Of a stretch of DNA of 64,000 nucleotides, positions 60,623-64,000 are shown in pieces. The notes under the pieces were generated by a model. That model saw nothing but the letters and a program-made list of their open reading frames with translations. It was not told the origin of the DNA and did not search any database. Location: the NCBI RefSeq assembly GCF_013426205.1, contig NC_089427.1:1302001-1366000 (forward strand). The letters run 5' to 3'. The stretch comes from Metarhizium brunneum. Lineage: Eukaryota > Ascomycota > Sordariomycetes > Hypocreales > Clavicipitaceae. Each line of letters starts with the position of its first letter. Positions within the stretch are counted from its first letter, which is position 1. A program made the translations under genes and the position numbers.

Positions 60623-62261
60623 GACCGCTGGGTATCTGCAGCGTGTTAGTTGGAGAACATGACAAGAGACAGTGTTGTGGTTTGCGTTGTGCCTGGCCAA
60701 GGGGAGCTGCTGCCAGTTTTGGCCTCTGATGGAGGTCTAGGAGATCGACCTTGTGCAGCAGACGTCCCGGCTTGATTCTCAATTGTTGGTGACAGACGTA
60801 CCTCGGGGGTGCAAAAGGGGGGGCTTGACCTGGAAGCAGCCTGGGAAGCTAAAGAGGACGATGGTAAGAGTAGCGATTCAGGATGCAAGCGTCTTTTAAG
60901 AGAGGTGGGGTGGCTTGCTTGCTCTTTCTTCTTCTGTCTGGTGGTGGGGTAGTCCCATACTCCATACTGCGTTCAATGCAAATCGACAACATGTCAACAA
61001 GTTTGGTTCGTATAATTTGAGATCTGACGAGATCCATGTCATCTCCCAGTGACAGCTCCGCCCAAGAATGAGACGCCCTTTTTTTTTTTCATTACTAAAA
61101 CGACGGTACCGGGGTCCTGAGACCAAAACATCCCAGCACGTTGGAAACAAGAGATAGCCAGCTCGATAAGCTCAACAACGGACGTGGCGAGCTGGACGGC
61201 GGTTGCGGTCTGGCGCAGAAGATGTTTGGTTTGCCCGTCAAGAAGTATACACTAATATACTGTAGCACATTATAGTATACAGCGCGATAGCCAGGTACCG
61301 GATCTGGCCAAATACCATTTGCCTCCCTCTGTAGGTAGTTATCCTCGATGCGGACTCGAGGTTGCAAAACCCAAACAGGCAACGCTTTACGACGCACCAG
61401 AGGCAGCCCAGCGTAACATTGGAGCGAGCGAACCCGCAACCCACAGCCCACAGCTCCCACATCCTGTCGTCTTGCGACTTTCTCATGACCTCGTTCCCAG
61501 TTCCACCCGCCGCGAAGCATGGACAACAAGGACACTCGTAACTGGTCCCTGGCAAAGACGACACCAGGGCACACCAGGGCACACCAGGGCACAGGGATCA
61601 TACATATGTAGGCGACTGACCCCGCCGAACACAAGGTGGAGAAGGTAGCATCAGCGGGCAAGCTGTCCGCACAGAAACCAGATAATGAGCAGATTGTGCG
61701 CCGTGATACAATACGGATGACGGAGTAAAGGCTGATGATGGTGAGCGGACCCTTGGCTAGAAGCTGCGCGGCAATTGAGCGTTGAAAGTCCTCCTAGTGA
61801 CCTGCCCGCTTTGTTCGACTGAGCCGCGCCAATGGTCGTGGTGTTGCACGTTGAAGCTTGCATCATGCGATTTGGCAGTTTGGCGGTGTCGTCATAATAG
61901 TGGACGTGTCAACCCAAGGCAGGCCAGCTGCCAGCTCCTTCGCAAGTGTGGGCGCCTCAGGGCACACCTTGACCCATCAGGCCACGTGCTGTCGTGTCCG
62001 CTCGTGCTTTCCCCCCCGCCAAGACAAGCCGGAAGCCTCGCCCAATGTACATTCAAACCGACGCGACGCAGAGCTCTGAGACGCGACGGTCTTGTCAACT
62101 TTTTGATGCTATCAAGCAGACTTGAGCGACCTCTTTTGGCGTTTTGGCTTTTCTTCTTTTCGGGCCCGCCCCTTTTTTTTTGGAAGCTGAAATCACTTCT
62201 GGCGCCCTTTCTCGCCTCCATGGACCGATATTAACTCTCGCCAACCCGCTGCCTCGACGTA
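60623..62261. promoter_or_regulatory. divergent promoter region, agm1 / mus81
   Basis: These 1.6 kb separate the two start codons. On the agm1 side there is a probable 5' UTR intron (60636-60801, GTACGT...CTAACACGCTGCAG). The middle holds the tandem repeat at 61561. On the mus81 side the leader near 62130-62180 is T-rich. Short frames on both strands are not supported as genes. Confidence 0.5.
61561..61597 (+). repeat. tandem repeat, 10-base unit ACACCAGGGC
   Basis: Three exact head-to-tail copies (61561-61590) are followed by a partial copy, ACAGGG. It is non-coding and lies between agm1 and mus81. Confidence 0.85.
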
Positions 62262-63974
62262 ATGGAAGAATGCCCCAATCCGCAGCTCCTCGCTTGGGTC
62301 AAGGAGTGGCTGGACACAGCACGAGAACGCAACTCGAAAGGATTCACCACGTATCGAAATGCTTATGAATCTCTCAAAGCATGCCCTCTGGCTTTTCAGC
62401 ACCCTGCTGAGCTGCAACAGTTGAAGGGCTTTGGCCCAAAGCTGTGTGAAAGACTGACCGACCAGCTCCAGAAACACTGCCAGGAGAATCATCTGCCCAT
62501 GCCGGAGCATCCTCAAGCAAAGAAGGCTGCAGAAAGGGCCCGACGAGACGAGCAAGCTGCTGCTGCTGCCGAGGGGGCCGGTGCCGCAAAGAAGCGCAAG
62601 ACGCGACAACCCAAGGCCTACGTTCCGGCTTTTCGTTCTGGTGCCTATGCGCTCTTGATTGGCCTGTCGACACAACCAGTTGACACCACCTCGGGTATGA
62701 CGAAAGCAGACCTGATTCAAGTCTCACAGCCCCATTGCGATTCTTCCTTCACCGCACCGAGCGACCCGACCAAGTTTTACACGGCATGGGCCTCGATGAA
62801 GATATTGGTCCAAAAGGAACTCGTCTATGAGAGGGGGAGACCTTTACGGCGCTATGCATTGACCGACGAGGGATGGGAAGTCGCCAACCGGATAAAAGGA
62901 ACCAGCGAATGGAAGGCAGATAACGGCAACACGGCTTTGCATCCCGCCACCTCCTCTACGCGCCCTGTCCGCTCGCCGTCTGCCGAGATCGAGGTTGTTG
63001 CCGAGCTAGACAGTGCAGCCAAGGAGAACGCCACGGACAGCTCGTTGCCCGCGTTTGCCCCCATCAAACTGCCTCCTGGCTCGTTTTCCGTTCGTCTAGT
63101 TTTGGACGTGCGTGAAGTCCGGGCAAAAACCGATCGTGATTATATGCAAGAGGAGCTGGCCAAACTAGACGCCACGCCGTTGATGAGAAGTCTGGAAGTG
63201 GGCGATGCGCAGTGGGTTGCCAAATGCCATGATTCCACACTGCTCCAGAGACTCGGCGCCGAGGGGGACGAGGTGGTGCTGGACTGGATTGTGGAACGAA
63301 AGCGCCTTGACGACTTGATTGGGAGCATCAAAGACGGACGATTTCACGAACAAAAGTTTCGTCTCAGGCGCTGTGGTGTTCAAAATGTCATTTACATTAT
63401 TGAAGACATCACCATCGACCCGCAGGTCCTCCAAAGATACGAGGAAGCCGTCCAGTCTGCCATTGCCTCGACACAAGTCGTCAATGGGTACTTTGTGAAG
63501 CGAACTTCCAAAATGGACGAGACTGTCAGGTACCTGTCGCGTTTAACTGCCATGCTGAAGCGCAGGTACGAGAAGCAGACGTTGTATGTGATCCCATCTA
63601 GGGTGATTACCGCGCAGAATTACGCGCCCATGCTGCAGCATTTGCGAGAGACTCAGCCGTCCGTGGGCCATTACATAACATATCAGACCTTCTCCTCGCT
63701 TGCATCCAAATCCGAAATGATGACGCTGCGAGATGTATTTTTAAAAATGCTAATGACAACTAGGGGAGTGACGGGAGAGCGAGCCCTCGAGATTCAGAGG
63801 CGCTGGCGCACACCCCATGATTTCGTCAAGGCCTTTGAGGCTTGCGGGCCTGGAGAGACAGGCAAGAAGCGCAAGCGAGAGCTCGTGTCGAGCCAACTTG
63901 GCCACTTGGTTGGGAGGAAGAAAATCAGCAGGGCGTTGAGCCAAAAGATATCTGAAATTTGGGGTGATGCCTAG
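62262..63974 (+). CDS. mus81: structure-specific endonuclease subunit Mus81
   Basis: A single exon of 570 residues. An N-terminal helix-hairpin-helix lies at about residues 40-70 (LKGFGPKLCERL), then a basic linker (KKRKTRQPK) and a winged-helix-like region at about 120-215. The ERCC4 nuclease domain starts near 275: D282 in LDVRE, then the active-site ERKRLDD at 345-351, matching the GDx(n)ERKx3D signature. A second helix-hairpin-helix is at about 500-570. With Eme1/Mms4 it cuts flaps, replication forks and Holliday-type junctions in recombination repair and meiosis. The stop at 63972-63974 is 26 bases from the window end. The ATG at 62262 is the first in frame. Confidence 0.95.
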   Translation: MEECPNPQLLAWVKEWLDTARERNSKGFTTYRNAYESLKACPLAFQHPAELQQLKGFGPKLCERLTDQLQKHCQENHLPMPEHPQAKKAAERARRDEQAAAAAEGAGAAKKRKTRQPKAYVPAFRSGAYALLIGLSTQPVDTTSGMTKADLIQVSQPHCDSSFTAPSDPTKFYTAWASMKILVQKELVYERGRPLRRYALTDEGWEVANRIKGTSEWKADNGNTALHPATSSTRPVRSPSAEIEVVAELDSAAKENATDSSLPAFAPIKLPPGSFSVRLVLDVREVRAKTDRDYMQEELAKLDATPLMRSLEVGDAQWVAKCHDSTLLQRLGAEGDEVVLDWIVERKRLDDLIGSIKDGRFHEQKFRLRRCGVQNVIYIIEDITIDPQVLQRYEEAVQSAIASTQVVNGYFVKRTSKMDETVRYLSRLTAMLKRRYEKQTLYVIPSRVITAQNYAPMLQHLRETQPSVGHYITYQTFSSLASKSEMMTLRDVFLKMLMTTRGVTGERALEIQRRWRTPHDFVKAFEACGPGETGKKRKRELVSSQLGHLVGRKKISRALSQKISEIWGDA

Positions 63975-64000
63975 TACCGCTGGCCGGCTGGCATATCGTC

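Overview
The window reads as nuclear DNA of a filamentous ascomycete, most likely a Sordariomycete of the Hypocreales type. The evidence is the gene content (COT1-type NDR kinase, CYT-4-type mitochondrial RNase, BtgE-type GH17 glucanase, Mps1, Nsa2, Mus81), short introns of about 45-160 bases with GTRNGT donors and CTAAC-like branch sites, and CT-rich leaders. I did not name a species. Gene models were built by hand from reading frames and splice signals; each multi-exon model below closes to a whole number of codons.

Layout. Position 1 to about 47 kb is gene-poor: the 3' end of a zf-HIT (Vps71/Swc6-like) gene (1-243), about 8 kb with only decayed coding traces, a WD40 gene (9460-11733, possibly starting at 8675), a GH17 cell-wall glucanase (14953-16800, minus), a CYT-4/DSS1-type mitochondrial exoribonuclease (21353-24654), a Reg1-like PP1 regulator (27328-29156, minus), about 8.8 kb without a recognisable gene, a head-to-head pair of Trm5 tRNA methyltransferase (minus) and an AlkB-type dioxygenase (plus) at 37961-41196, then a small accessory-looking patch holding a frameshifted gene remnant, a short secreted-peptide ORF and a divergent second COT1-like kinase (41379-45067). 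From 47 kb to the end the DNA is gene-dense and housekeeping: bHLH factor, PER1, MPS1, mitochondrial bL21, NSA2, PRMT1, phosphoacetylglucosamine mutase and MUS81, eight genes in about 17 kb.

How genes relate. The glucanase, the hexosamine-pathway mutase (UDP-GlcNAc for chitin and glycans) and the GPI-lipid remodelling factor PER1 all serve the wall and cell surface. CYT-4 and bL21 serve mitochondrial gene expression, NSA2 cytosolic 60S assembly. MPS1 and MUS81 serve chromosome segregation and recombination. Trm5 and AlkB share one 429-base intergenic promoter and have opposite chemistry (base methylation and dealkylation).

The most notable unexplained signals are a strongly over-represented 9-mer, TACTCCGTA/TACGGAGTA, confined to non-coding DNA and concentrated in the first 9.3 kb; the diverged intron-containing COT1 paralogue beside gene remnants; a 42-codon ORF with a signal peptide and a Lys-Arg site; and several unusual splice structures (GC-AG intron, an exon carrying only ATG, 14- and 20-base exons, a frame-preserving intron inside a bHLH domain). 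No CRISPR array, rRNA, tRNA or intact transposon was seen.
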